Source: Candidatus Hydrothermarchaeum profundi (GTDB lineage: Archaea > Hydrothermarchaeota > Hydrothermarchaeia > Hydrothermarchaeales > Hydrothermarchaeaceae). From it: a stretch of 64,000 nt of DNA. Of the stretch, positions 46,930-55,941 are shown one piece after another (position 1 is the first letter of the stretch; every line of letters begins with the position of its first letter). Where the stretch lies: contig MTMF02000009.1 in NCBI GenBank assembly GCA_002011125.2, forward strand, positions 1-64,000, written 5' to 3'. The position numbers and the translations under genes were made by a program. The notes beneath the pieces are model-generated. The model searched no databases, was not told the origin of the DNA, and saw nothing but the letters and a program-made list of their open reading frames with translations.

Positions 46930-47781
46930 ATGTGTAAGAAGACGGGTATATCAATGGATAATGCTATAGTTCTAATCGAGTACACCGACCCATACTGTAC
47001 CTGGTGCTGGGGATCTGAGCCGATTCTTAAAAGAATTCAGGAAGTATATGGTGACCAAGTATCGATTAATTATAAAATGGGGGGACTAGTGGAAGATATT
47101 AGGGATTTCTATGATCCTCTTAACAATATTGGCGGCGAAACATGGTATATACAAGTTGCAGACCATTGGCTTGAGGCATCTAGACGCCATGGAATGCCTG
47201 TGGATGTGAGCATATGGTATGATATAAAAGACGATTTTAGATCGACATATCCGGCGAGTATAGCGTATAAAGCAGCGGAATTTCAGGACCTCTTTCTTTC
47301 AAAAATATTTCTAAGGAGAATGCGTGAGGCCGCAGCTGCCGAACGTCTCCCCATACACCGTTTTGAAATACAACTCAGGCTAGCAGGCGAGGTGGGATTA
47401 AATCTTGAAAGGCTAGCTCAGGATATTAAAAGTGGGGAGGCTGAAAGAGCTTTCCTAGAAGACCTAAGTGAAGCTAGGAATAAAGGTATTACAGGCTTCC
47501 CCACCTTCCTATTACGCAATGAGAATGGAGAAGAAGTAATACTTCATGGATATCAGAAATTTAAGACGTTCGAAAAAATGATCGAGGAACTTTCACCATC
47601 CCTTGATAAAAATCGGATAGTAGTAAACGAAAAAACTATTATCGATTTTGTTAAAAAAATATGGAAAAGTAGCTACTATGGAAGTCGCAGAAGTATTTGG
47701 TATCACACTAAGCGATGCAAGAGAGTTATTAGATATATTAAAAAGAAAGAAACTCTTAATAGAATTGCCAGCGGGAAATGA
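46930..47781 (+). CDS. DsbA/FrnE-like thiol oxidoreductase, frame broken at an A7 run
   Basis: Thioredoxin-fold protein of the DsbA/FrnE group: the active site is CTWCWG in YTDPYCTWCWGSEPIL near residue 20, followed by MGGLVEDIRDFYDP and the cis-Pro region GITGFPTFLLRNENGEEV near residue 190. Up to about residue 240 the reading frame is normal. After the run of seven A at 47653-47659 the frame gives improbable Arg/Lys/Tyr-rich sequence, while the next frame (47648-47842) continues a sensible C-terminus. Removing one A joins them. So the encoded product is either truncated and altered, or made by slippage, or the A7 is a sequencing error. A CxxC enzyme beside a metallo-beta-lactamase-type protein and HxlR suggests a redox-stress group. 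Confidence 0.85.
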   Translation: MCKKTGISMDNAIVLIEYTDPYCTWCWGSEPILKRIQEVYGDQVSINYKMGGLVEDIRDFYDPLNNIGGETWYIQVADHWLEASRRHGMPVDVSIWYDIKDDFRSTYPASIAYKAAEFQDLFLSKIFLRRMREAAAAERLPIHRFEIQLRLAGEVGLNLERLAQDIKSGEAERAFLEDLSEARNKGITGFPTFLLRNENGEEVILHGYQKFKTFEKMIEELSPSLDKNRIVVNEKTIIDFVKKIWKSSYYGSRRSIWYHTKRCKRVIRYIKKKETLNRIASGK

Positions 47782-47842
47782 CTTCTTTTACATATTAAGA
47801 AGCGTATTGAACTGCGGCGAAGAGATATGTAGAAGTATATAA
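47648..47842 (+). CDS. C-terminal HTH-like part of the frameshifted DsbA/FrnE-like gene
   Basis: In this frame the sequence reads LKKYGKVATMEVAEVFGITL, SDARELLDILKRKKLLIELP and AGNDFFYIL. It looks like a small helical, winged-helix-like extension and joins the upstream thioredoxin-fold frame exactly if one A of the A7 run at 47653-47659 is skipped. I treat it as the tail of the upstream gene, not a separate gene. Confidence 0.7.
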   Translation: MLKKYGKVATMEVAEVFGITLSDARELLDILKRKKLLIELPAGNDFFYILRSVLNCGEEICRSI

Positions 47843-47844
47843 TC

Positions 47845-48771
47845 CTATACTACTCTATGCCTTAGTTTTACTGCCAACCCCCTCTTTGCCCTCTCCATCT
47901 CCTCCCCGCTTAGATACGCCCTTCCAACACCTACGACTTTCCCTTCATATATCACGACTACCTCATCATTTGGCCTTATTTCGTGGTCTGCTTTTTCAAC
48001 CCCGATTCCAAATATCGTGCTTGATTCTAGGCGGAAAGATATCTTTACATAGTATCTTCCATATTCTTTCAGCAACTCTCCTCCTCTTAGGGTTAAAGCA
48101 AAATACCCTGTAGAGGGATTTATTGTGGCTACCTGTTCTTCTTCAACAAAAACAGCGCTGCCTTTAACAATTATTTTACTAAAATATTTGCTTGCTCCTA
48201 GGCCAAACTGGAAATCCAATATTTTTTTAATTGCTTCTCTTTTTCTATCTATCCGTACTGGGGGATAGCTTTTAAGTTTTTCTGAAACTAATCTTTCGAG
48301 TTCCTTCAATGCGCGAGTAGAATACACATTCCCTCCGGTCGTAGGTATACCTATCTCCTCACAGATCTCTCTATAAGGTCCATCCACATGCGCAATGACT
48401 TCTGCATCAGTTTTTTCCATATAGCTGTAAATAAGCTCTTTAACTATATCCTTCTCCTCTCTCGTCCAATATCCGGTCACAGGGATATCATAATGAGCAG
48501 CAGGATAGAGTTTTTCTAGTTCTCGTGGAACTAGACCTAGTGGTGAAGTAATTGATACCTCATGCACCAGGTTCCTTTTATCCCCAGCGCCTTTTTTTAT
48601 GTGCTTGATAAATAGCATGTGAGATTTTGATCTACTGTATGGCTTTTTAGCCGAGCAGGGTAGAAGAATAGAAAGTTTTATTCCTTCTGGGGGGAGATAC
48701 CGTTCTTTTATCCGTCTATGCCATCTCACAATCTCAGGGCGTGTGAGAGACCTCTCAGTAACAAGCTTCAT
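47845..48771 (-). CDS. arcS: Archaeosine synthase ArcS, catalytic and PUA part
   Basis: ArcS transfers lysine to preQ0 in tRNA on the way to archaeosine. The 308 residues match its C-terminal half: the catalytic-domain motif LLPCSAKKPYSRSKSH near residue 37, VSITSPLGLVPRELEKLYPA, HVDGPYREICEE, a linker domain, and a C-terminal PUA RNA-binding domain from about residue 225 (GYFALTLRGGELLKE, EIRPNDEVVVIYEGKVVGVG). The TGT-like N-terminal half normally fused to it is missing and is encoded separately about 170 bases upstream, on the same strand, at 48942-49820. RaSEA, its partner, is also in the window. Confidence 0.85.
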   Translation of the reverse strand: MKLVTERSLTRPEIVRWHRRIKERYLPPEGIKLSILLPCSAKKPYSRSKSHMLFIKHIKKGAGDKRNLVHEVSITSPLGLVPRELEKLYPAAHYDIPVTGYWTREEKDIVKELIYSYMEKTDAEVIAHVDGPYREICEEIGIPTTGGNVYSTRALKELERLVSEKLKSYPPVRIDRKREAIKKILDFQFGLGASKYFSKIIVKGSAVFVEEEQVATINPSTGYFALTLRGGELLKEYGRYYVKISFRLESSTIFGIGVEKADHEIRPNDEVVVIYEGKVVGVGRAYLSGEEMERAKRGLAVKLRHRVV

Positions 48772-48805
48772 ATTCTTTAGGTTGTTAAATAAGCATATAA
48801 GTCAT

Positions 48806-48940
48806 ATGGCCTCTTATCAGTGCACTATCTGCGGCAAGATTACTGAGATAGAACTCCAAAAATGTTGCGCCCCCGATAAATTTCCCAGATATAGAAACCC
48901 CTTCTGCTGCGGCAAGGCAATGATAGAAATCATCGACTAA
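48806..48940 (+). CDS. 44-residue Cys-rich zinc protein
   Basis: A tiny protein starting MASYQCTICGKITEIELQKC, with CTIC, then CC, then FCCGKAMIEI, a zinc- or iron-ribbon-like layout. The ATG at 48806 is chosen because the longer frame would run back into the ArcS start on the other strand. It sits, in opposite direction, between the two halves of the split ArcS. No family is recognised with certainty. Confidence 0.55.
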   Translation: MASYQCTICGKITEIELQKCCAPDKFPRYRNPFCCGKAMIEIID

Positions 48941-48941
48941 G

Positions 48942-49820
48942 TTAAGAAATTGGAGTATACTTCTCTAAAAATCCCTGCTTTTCCATGTCCAGCGACCTGA
49001 GTATCACCATAGAGTTAACATCTGAGGCTGCCTTTTCTTCCACTAGTTCTCTCATAGTATTCTCCCTTATAGCCTCTCTAATCTCTTTTACTACTTGTAA
49101 GCAAACATTGTGATTATGTTGTAAGACTGAATGGAAATCTCCAATCAAGTCCGCTGGTTCACTGTTAATACAGACTGCACAGGAGCATGGAAGCTCCTTT
49201 AAATTTTTTAAGGCCATTGTTCCATAGGGGGTTAATATCTCATTCCTCCTAGCTCTGATTATACCTTCTAAATTGTCAAAAAGGTCAATTCCCATATATG
49301 ATAGTATGTAAAACATGTGGGGAGGTGCGCCTGGTAAATAAAGAGCGGTATTCGGAGAGACTGTTTCCCTGATAGAGGTAATTATTTCCACAGCAAGTCT
49401 AGGATGCTCGATTAATTCCCTTCCATTCGCTATTACTATTAGAGGGTGTTCTCGTAGAGCTTCAGCACATTTCACTCTTAAGTCTAGATATTTTGAACCC
49501 TGAACTGTTGCACCCATCTCCGGGAATTGTTTAGCTATCTCAATCGTTTTTTCAACTGATAATTCCGCTATTTCTCTAGGAACATTAAAGCCCACCTGCA
49601 GGTCTGGCAGAATACCTGCGCCTTTATTTTTATTTTCAAACTGCACTACTATAGGATGTGCATCTGTTTTAGTCGATTCCATAGCTAAGTATAGCTCATG
49701 TTCTACCCTTATCCTGGGAGTTACTATCGAAAAGAATCGAGGAGTCGGCACAGAATGGTCGTCCACCTCGAAGCAACCCATCCTAGCAGGGCCTGAGTGT
49801 TTTCTAATTTCAAGTATCAT
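48942..49820 (-). CDS. TGT-like N-terminal domain of archaeosine synthase as a separate gene
   Basis: The 292 residues follow the tRNA-guanine-transglycosylase-like barrel found at the N-terminus of euryarchaeal ArcS rather than the active TgtA enzyme: MILEIRKHSGPARMGCFEVD, VPTPRFFSIVTPRIR, IVIANGRELIEHPRLAVEII, ALYLPGAPPHMFYILSYMGI and the Cys group LPCSCAVC near residue 210. Together with the gene at 47845-48771 it makes up about 600 residues, the length of full ArcS. The two are on the same strand about 170 bases apart, with a small opposite-strand gene in between. A true TgtA is less likely. Confidence 0.75.
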   Translation of the reverse strand: MILEIRKHSGPARMGCFEVDDHSVPTPRFFSIVTPRIRVEHELYLAMESTKTDAHPIVVQFENKNKGAGILPDLQVGFNVPREIAELSVEKTIEIAKQFPEMGATVQGSKYLDLRVKCAEALREHPLIVIANGRELIEHPRLAVEIITSIRETVSPNTALYLPGAPPHMFYILSYMGIDLFDNLEGIIRARRNEILTPYGTMALKNLKELPCSCAVCINSEPADLIGDFHSVLQHNHNVCLQVVKEIREAIRENTMRELVEEKAASDVNSMVILRSLDMEKQGFLEKYTPIS

Positions 49821-49894
49821 TGAAAATCATTTTCCGTCTCATTTTAGATAAAATTTTATGCCTTTTGGTAGAGTAGTAAAATAGAGGTGTTTTT

Positions 49895-50467
49895 GTGAAG
49901 CGGGAAGTATATTACTTCGATGAACCTGGTTTTAAGAATACTCAAGAGGTTCTTAAACTCTCAAAAAAAAGAGCTGAAGAATTAGGGATAAAGAAGATAG
50001 TAGTGGCTTCAGTTACAGGAAAAACGGCTGTAGACGCTCTAAAGGTACTTAAAGATAAGGAGATAATCTCGGTTACTTACCATGCGGGGTTCAGCAGACC
50101 TAATGAAATTAAGCTGGACGTAGAAAATAAGAGGATACTAGATGAGAACGGCGTTCCAATAATTATAGCGACCCATGCCTTAAGTGGAATAGAAAGATCG
50201 ATATCAAAAACCTTAGGGGGATATGGTCCCGTAGAACTTGTAGCGAAAGTTCTTAAAAGTCTATTTGGCTCAGGCCTTAAGGTCTGTGTAGAAATTTCGG
50301 TTATGGCTGCAGATGCGGGATTAGTATCTGTCGATGAAGAGATAATCGCGATAGGAGGTTCAGGTGGGGTTGGAGCCGATACATCCTGCGTTATTAAACC
50401 TGCAAATATGAATAGATTCTTTGATCTTAAAGTGAGGGAGATAATTTGTATTCCTAGAGGACATTGA
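49895..50467 (+). CDS. Pyruvate-kinase C-terminal-domain-like protein
   Basis: A 190-residue stand-alone relative of the alpha/beta C-terminal domain of pyruvate kinase (COG1751 group): IVVASVTGKTAVDALKVLKD, ISVTYHAGFSRPNEIKLD, and VMAADAGLVSVDEEIIAIGG plus VGADTSCVIKPA. It has no catalytic barrel and is not a pyruvate kinase; its role is unknown. GTG start at 49895 with GAGGTG upstream. It is followed at once by a transporter gene. Confidence 0.75.
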   Translation: MKREVYYFDEPGFKNTQEVLKLSKKRAEELGIKKIVVASVTGKTAVDALKVLKDKEIISVTYHAGFSRPNEIKLDVENKRILDENGVPIIIATHALSGIERSISKTLGGYGPVELVAKVLKSLFGSGLKVCVEISVMAADAGLVSVDEEIIAIGGSGGVGADTSCVIKPANMNRFFDLKVREIICIPRGH

Positions 50468-50468
50468 A

Positions 50469-51356
50469 GTGTTAAAGAATACTAACTTTGTATTTTTAAC
50501 CGCGTTATCATTGGGACTGCTAGCGCCTAACTTAGCTAGCATCTTGGTAGATTATGTTCTAATCGTGCTCATAGTGATAATGACGCTGTCTACTACGCAG
50601 ATTGCCCTTGGTTATCCTGAGCTTAAAAAACAAAGTAAGAAAGTGTTTTGGGCGTTCGCAGTCCATTATCTCTTATTATCGGGAATAATTTTAATAGCGA
50701 GCTTTAAATTATTAAGCGACCCCTATCTCATAGCAGGATTCATAATAATGGCTGCTGTCCCACCCGCGATAGCAGTTATCCCCTTAACTAAGCTCTTGGA
50801 AGGAGATGTCTCCTTATCCTTAATCGCTAACACTGTAATATACCTCGGATCTCCTTTCATAGCTCCTGTTATAGTTTATGTGGCTGGAAGTGAGATTGGA
50901 ATAGATACAAGCAGACTCATTGAGGCTCTATTAGAGCTTATTGTACTTCCGTTGATCTTTTCAAGAATCCTGAAGAGAATGAGATTTTATAGTGAGGTGA
51001 GGGTGTATGAGATCCATATAATAAACCTCTGCTTCTTTATTCTCATATACTCCGTAGTGGGTGTTAATAGAGGTTTTTTCTTTAGGTCTGATATAGTCTA
51101 TATGGTCACACTAGTAGGTATTTTAAGGACTTTCCTAAGTGGGAGTCTAGTGTTTGTTATTTCAAAGTTTGCAGGAGTGGAGAAGAGTTCTGCTATAAGC
51201 TACACCTTACTTGGTTCCTTTAAAAATTTGGGGCTAACTGCGATAATGGCCTTAACATTGCTTGGAGAGAAAGCTAGTATACCAGCAGTAATATGTATAC
51301 CCTTGGAGCTATTATCTTTTACGTATTTCTCTTGGTTATTTAAAAAATATTTTTGA
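50469..51356 (+). CDS. BASS-type (bile acid:Na+ symporter-like) transporter
   Basis: A 295-residue membrane protein with about nine to ten helices. The segment IMAAVPPAIAVIPLTKLLEG followed by DVSLSLIANTVIYLGSPFIAP corresponds to the crossover region of BASS/SBF transporters, and LGSFKNLGLTAIMALTLLGE to the second repeat. The substrate, often an organic acid taken up with Na+, is unknown. GTG start one base after the previous stop, so the two are co-translated. Confidence 0.72.
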   Translation: MLKNTNFVFLTALSLGLLAPNLASILVDYVLIVLIVIMTLSTTQIALGYPELKKQSKKVFWAFAVHYLLLSGIILIASFKLLSDPYLIAGFIIMAAVPPAIAVIPLTKLLEGDVSLSLIANTVIYLGSPFIAPVIVYVAGSEIGIDTSRLIEALLELIVLPLIFSRILKRMRFYSEVRVYEIHIINLCFFILIYSVVGVNRGFFFRSDIVYMVTLVGILRTFLSGSLVFVISKFAGVEKSSAISYTLLGSFKNLGLTAIMALTLLGEKASIPAVICIPLELLSFTYFSWLFKKYF

Positions 51357-51462
51357 ACTATAAATGATTTGTTACGCTATATCTAAAAAATTAATCACTA
51401 TGGGTGGCTGATTCTAGATTTTAATTGTTAAACTTACCCTCTTTTATGTAAACGGTGATAGA

Positions 51463-52227
51463 TTGATAGCGATAGTTACCGAAGTGCCCAGGTTCTACTA
51501 TACTGCGGCTGAAGAGTTGAAGGCAAGAGGATTGGATTTCCTGAGTTTAAATTTAAAGGACCCTATTCCTAATAATGTTAAAGTAGTTCTAACTACAGAA
51601 GAAGAGAGTCCGCATATTAATTTTAAGAATGTAGTAGCATGCGGAGAACTCCGCTACGCGGTAGATGAATGTATTAGAATCTTAAACGGCATAAGAACAC
51701 AGTATAATAAGCTTATTATTGGAATTGACCCTGGATTAAAGCCAGGCATAGCGGTTCTAGGAGATAACACGGTGGTACTTGTAGATAGGCTTAAATCTCC
51801 TGAAGAGGTCCTTAACGCTGCGAAAAGGATTCTAAAAACATATTCTGGGGGAGAGAAAATCTTTCGTGTTGGAAATGGAGGGGGGATTTATAAAATGAGA
51901 ATCCTAAAATCACTACAAGAGAATTTCCCATATAAAATTGAAGTGGTCAACGAGGAAGGAACGACCCCGGTAAACGGAACGATAGAGTCGAATCATAAAG
52001 ATATTATAGCAGCTATTAACATTGCAATAAAAACTGGCGATGTTTTGAAGAAAAAAGTTGGATTAAAACCTACCCTCGGAGAGATCAGGAACCTACAAAA
52101 GGAAAGCAGGGCTCTTAGCGGTACTATAACTATCTCTAAGAAACTCGCAGAACGGGTTGCAAAAGGGGAGATCTCGCTAGAAGACGCTATTGGCACTCAG
52201 CGCCGCAGGAATGCTAACAACGGCTGA
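51463..52227 (+). CDS. RNase H/RuvC-fold protein, candidate nuclease
   Basis: A 254-residue protein of which residues 84-205 follow a RuvC-like RNase H fold: IIGIDPGLKPGIAVLGDNTV with Asp89, a second acidic residue in VVNEEGTTP near residue 165, and Asp in NHKDIIAAINIAIK near residue 181. These fit a D-E-D metal site. An N-terminal segment of about 80 residues (TAAEELKARGLDFLSLNL) and a basic C-terminal tail flank it. Archaea use Hjc as main junction resolvase, so this would be a distinct enzyme. It lies upstream of the Lhr helicase on the same strand. TTG start. Confidence 0.7.
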   Translation: MIAIVTEVPRFYYTAAEELKARGLDFLSLNLKDPIPNNVKVVLTTEEESPHINFKNVVACGELRYAVDECIRILNGIRTQYNKLIIGIDPGLKPGIAVLGDNTVVLVDRLKSPEEVLNAAKRILKTYSGGEKIFRVGNGGGIYKMRILKSLQENFPYKIEVVNEEGTTPVNGTIESNHKDIIAAINIAIKTGDVLKKKVGLKPTLGEIRNLQKESRALSGTITISKKLAERVAKGEISLEDAIGTQRRRNANNG

Positions 52228-52367
52228 GCCCCTAGAGTTTTTTAGGGAGATGGATACGGATACCGCATACAAAAATATGGGTTAATCAGAGTTTCTAAAT
52301 GAAGCCTGCGGAGTAAAGTTAATAGTATTGCATTTTACTTATATCTTGCAAGAAAAGTGTGGTCTCG

Positions 52368-55127
52368 ATGGTTTTTACTTTACTTAAACCAGAAATATGG
52401 GGAGCGTTGAGAAAACTAGGTTTTGATAAACCTACTGAAATACAAAAGGTAGCGATACCTGAAATAAAGAAAGGTAAGAATACCCTTCTAATTGCTCCCA
52501 CCGGGATAGGGAAAACAGAAGCTGCTCTACTCCCTATATTTGATGAGATAATAAGAGAGCGTCCTAAAGCAATAAGCACCTTGTATATTACTCCATTGCG
52601 GGCTTTAAACCGAGATTTGATGGATAGGTTAGAGTGGTGGAGTAATAGACTGAAGATAGATATAACGGTTAGACATGGTGACACCACTCAATATATGAGA
52701 AGAAAACAGGCGCTCTCACCGCCTGATTTACTTATTACCACCCCTGAAACACTTCAGGCTATCCTGCCGGGCAGAGTGATGAGGAAACACCTGAAAAATG
52801 TAAGACATGTCATAATAGATGAGATACATGAGCTTGCAGACAACAAGAGAGGAGCGCAACTTACACTGGCGATCGAGAGGCTACAAGAGCTTTGCAATAG
52901 GAAATTCCAGAGAATTGGCATAAGTGCCACTATTGGTTCCCCAGAGATCATCGCAAAGTTCCTGTCAAAAAATGAGCCTGTAGAGGTCCTGAAGGTTTCT
53001 CCTATCAAATTAATGGACTTGAAAGTTGAAAAACCCAAGCCAAAGAAAGGGGATAAAGAGATAGCAGCTAAAATATTTTCAAGCCTAGAGGCATCTAGCC
53101 GGCTTCGAAGGATAAGGGAGTGTATAGAGGAACATCGCTCTACCCTCATATTCGTAAATACAAGGGAGATGGCAGAGATACTTGCATCGAGATTTAGGGT
53201 TATCGATGCCCCGGTGGGGATCCATCACTCTTCTTTGTCTCAGGAAGCAAGGATTTCAGCGGAAAGGCAGTTTAAAAAAGAAGAGTTGAAGGCTCTTATA
53301 TGCACTTCTTCCCTTGAGCTTGGTATAGACATAGGCAGCATAGATCTGGTGATTCAATATAAGAGCCCGAGGCAAGTTGCACGGCTACTCCAAAGAGTCG
53401 GAAGATCTGGCCATGGACTGGGAATGAAATCTAAAGGAATCGTAATTGTGACCGACCCTGATGATATAATGGAAGCATTAGTTATATCTAGGCGAGCCTA
53501 TCGCGGACAACTTGAAGAGGTGGAGACCCATGAAAAGCCTTATGATGTTCTAGCTCATCAGCTTGTGGGACTCGCTTTAGAGTATGGGAGAGTTAAAAAA
53601 TCTAGAGCATACGAGATAGTGCGAGGGAGCTGGCTATATTCAGATTTAACGTGGGAGGAACTGGAGGAGACACTCAACCTTTTGAATTCATTAAAACTAG
53701 TTTGGCTTGAAGAAGACGCATATGGTAAGACTAGATTCTCTTGGGAATACTATTATGGGAATCTATCTACCATACCTGATGAAAAGAAATATTTTGTCAG
53801 AAATATTGTTACAAGGGAGGGGGTTGGAGCCTTAGATGAGGCCTTCGTAGTTAACTATGTGGAACCAGGGAATGTTATTATATTTAAGGGGGCACCATGG
53901 AGGATTGTTAGCGTAGATGATGAGATCTTGGTTGAGCCCGCAGAAGATATTACCGGAGCTATCCCCTCCTGGACGGGAGAAGAGATTCCAGTTCCATATG
54001 AAGTAGCCCTTGAGGTCGGAGAGCTGAGGGGTAATATTAAAAACCTTGAGAAATATCCCAGCGATGGGTATACTAAAAGACTAGCTGCTTCTAAAATAAA
54101 TAGACATATAAGAGAGTGCCTTCCCGTACCGAGCGCAGAGCGTATCATAATCGAGCTTTTCGAAAATTTTGTTGTCATGCATTTCCCCTTCGGAACGAAA
54201 GTGAATCAAACCATCGGCAGAGTTTTTTCGATTATGCTTACATCAAAGTTCGGGTCATCAGTAGCTCTACAGGTAGATCCTTACAGGATTATTCTACAGT
54301 CCCCTAAAAAGCTGTATGAAGAAGACATATTAGAGCTATTAAAGATTGACCCAGGATTTATTCGGCCGCTCCTCGACAAAACCCTCAAGAGGACGTCTGT
54401 GTTTAAATGGAGATTTGTTAATGTGGCAAAGCGCTTTGGTGCATTATCCAAGGATGTATCTTATCATAACGTGAAGGTTGACAGGATTATTGATGCATAT
54501 GAGGATTCTCTTATTTTTAAAGAAGTCTTAAAAGAGGTATACAAAGACGATCTAGACCTAAGGAGGGCTGAAAAGGTCCTAGGGGATATCAGTTCAGGAA
54601 CTCTTAGTGTTGAGATAGTGAAACTAGATAAGCCTTCACCAATAGCCGAGCTTGGGCTAAGGGCTTATAGCGAGATAATTGTCCCAAAGCGTGCAGAACA
54701 GATGATTTTGAAGGCCTTGAAGAATAGAATCATGGAGAAAAGGGTAGAGGTTTTTTGTCTATACTGTGCTAATTGGTCCTCGTCTTTTAAAGTTAAGAAT
54801 ATTCCAGAAGACCTAAAATGTGAAAACTGTGGAGCCAGAATGTTGGCAGTACTTAAGGGTAGGAATAGAGAACTTAAAAGTCTCTATCGGAGCTATAAAA
54901 GCGGTAAATCCACTAGCAAAGATGACAAAAAAGAGATAACAGCTATGCAAACTTCGGCTAATTTGTTTTTATCTTACGGCAAAAAAGCCATAATAGCGCA
55001 GGCGGCAAGAGGGATAGGCCCTACAGTAGCGAAGAGGGTTCTACTTGCAAGAGATGAAGAAGAGCTCTATAAGAATATTTTAAAGGCTGAGAGGAACTAC
55101 GCAAAGACAAAAAAATTCTGGGACTAA
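52368..55127 (+). CDS. lhr: Lhr-type superfamily 2 helicase (aLhr2 group)
   Basis: Large DNA helicase linked to repair and R-loop or fork metabolism. The roughly 919 residues carry LIAPTGIGKTEAALLPIFDE (motif I), TPLRALNRDL (Ia), IIDEIHELADNKRGAQL (II), ISATIG (III), TSSLELGIDIGSIDLV (V) and QRVGRSGHGLG (VI), followed by winged-helix and beta-bundle domains. Near residue 800 a zinc ribbon FCLYCANWSS...LKCENCGARM (key CLYC and CENC) is present, as in the archaeal aLhr2 form. ATG at 52368 preferred to the GTG three codons before. Confidence 0.93.
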   Translation: MVFTLLKPEIWGALRKLGFDKPTEIQKVAIPEIKKGKNTLLIAPTGIGKTEAALLPIFDEIIRERPKAISTLYITPLRALNRDLMDRLEWWSNRLKIDITVRHGDTTQYMRRKQALSPPDLLITTPETLQAILPGRVMRKHLKNVRHVIIDEIHELADNKRGAQLTLAIERLQELCNRKFQRIGISATIGSPEIIAKFLSKNEPVEVLKVSPIKLMDLKVEKPKPKKGDKEIAAKIFSSLEASSRLRRIRECIEEHRSTLIFVNTREMAEILASRFRVIDAPVGIHHSSLSQEARISAERQFKKEELKALICTSSLELGIDIGSIDLVIQYKSPRQVARLLQRVGRSGHGLGMKSKGIVIVTDPDDIMEALVISRRAYRGQLEEVETHEKPYDVLAHQLVGLALEYGRVKKSRAYEIVRGSWLYSDLTWEELEETLNLLNSLKLVWLEEDAYGKTRFSWEYYYGNLSTIPDEKKYFVRNIVTREGVGALDEAFVVNYVEPGNVIIFKGAPWRIVSVDDEILVEPAEDITGAIPSWTGEEIPVPYEVALEVGELRGNIKNLEKYPSDGYTKRLAASKINRHIRECLPVPSAERIIIELFENFVVMHFPFGTKVNQTIGRVFSIMLTSKFGSSVALQVDPYRIILQSPKKLYEEDILELLKIDPGFIRPLLDKTLKRTSVFKWRFVNVAKRFGALSKDVSYHNVKVDRIIDAYEDSLIFKEVLKEVYKDDLDLRRAEKVLGDISSGTLSVEIVKLDKPSPIAELGLRAYSEIIVPKRAEQMILKALKNRIMEKRVEVFCLYCANWSSSFKVKNIPEDLKCENCGARMLAVLKGRNRELKSLYRSYKSGKSTSKDDKKEITAMQTSANLFLSYGKKAIIAQAARGIGPTVAKRVLLARDEEELYKNILKAERNYAKTKKFWD

Positions 55128-55147
55128 TATCCTATGGAGAGAGGTTA

Positions 55148-55183
55148 GAGGAGGCGGTGACAGAAAAGAAGATCAGCCTCCTC
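55148..55183 (+). terminator. Hairpin downstream of the Lhr gene
   Basis: GAGGAGGC at 55148-55155 and GCCTCCTC at 55176-55183 are an exact 8-base inverted repeat with a 20-base loop, starting 21 bases after the lhr stop. A T-rich run follows about 45 bases later. It is a likely 3' stem. The rest of the 248-base gap shows nothing else convincing. Confidence 0.4.
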
Positions 55184-55374
55184 AGATGTGAAGGGCTATT
55201 CTTTACTATTGGTTCAAGTTTTTTATAAATATAACTATGTATAAAAATAAACAGAATTGTAAAGATAAAAGTCTCGAATCGAAATCTTATTGAATTTTCT
55301 AAATCTGTTTTAGGAAGATAAAGAAGAAGTATTATTAATGTTCTCCTGCGGGAAAATCAACTATCCCATGTAAT

Positions 55375-55878
55375 ATGAACCTGCCATTAAAATATATACC
55401 ATGGAAAAGGGTGAGGGATTGGAGCTGTAAGGCCTGCGGGGCATGTTGTAAGAAGTTTGAAGTGCCGCTGAGAGCTAGAGAATTCGTGGATTTAACAAAG
55501 CTATTCGGTGAGGGCATAGTGGAAATCAGGCTTGGAAAGCCTTATCTCAAAAAAATAAGAGGCATCTGTGTTTTCCAGCAGGGACGCCTGTGTACTCTAC
55601 ATCCCCGGGGTATAAAGCCCCGTGCCTGTAAGATATATCCTTTCACAGTTAGAGATAAAGGGTGGGAATCGGCTAAGTTTACTTACAGGGGTGGAGAATA
55701 TTACGTCTATGTTAACCCAGAGTGTAGGGGAGTTATACTAGGAACTCCTACTAAGAATCTAGTAGAGAGGATTATACCGGAGGTAATAGAACTGTCATTG
55801 ACCCTCGAAAAATATAATAAACCTTCACAGCTAGCTAGAACTTACATCTACCCTCCACAGCCTATATTTATTATATAA
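55375..55878 (+). CDS. YkgJ-type cysteine-cluster protein
   Basis: A 167-residue protein of the YkgJ family, thought to bind zinc or iron-sulfur. The motif WSCKACGACCKKFEVPL near residue 18 and the second group GICVFQQGRLCTLHPRG with RPRACKIYPFTVRD complete the typical eight-Cys layout. Function unknown. It stands alone, followed by tsaC/sua5 after about 60 bases. Confidence 0.8.
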   Translation: MNLPLKYIPWKRVRDWSCKACGACCKKFEVPLRAREFVDLTKLFGEGIVEIRLGKPYLKKIRGICVFQQGRLCTLHPRGIKPRACKIYPFTVRDKGWESAKFTYRGGEYYVYVNPECRGVILGTPTKNLVERIIPEVIELSLTLEKYNKPSQLARTYIYPPQPIFII

Positions 55879-55941
55879 TTAGGGAGCACCTCTCTCTTCA
55901 GGACTCTATTTATTACTGAAAAAGTAAAATAAAATCAAAAA

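Noticed and set aside
52200-52320. tRNA-like stretch between the RuvC-like gene and lhr
   Set aside because: Short stems (CCCTA/TAGGG) are present, but no acceptor/T-arm combination could be formed.
55160-55231. 23-codon frame after lhr beginning at a GTG behind GAGGAGG
   Set aside because: The purine stretch lies too close to the GTG and is better explained as one arm of the hairpin; no other support.
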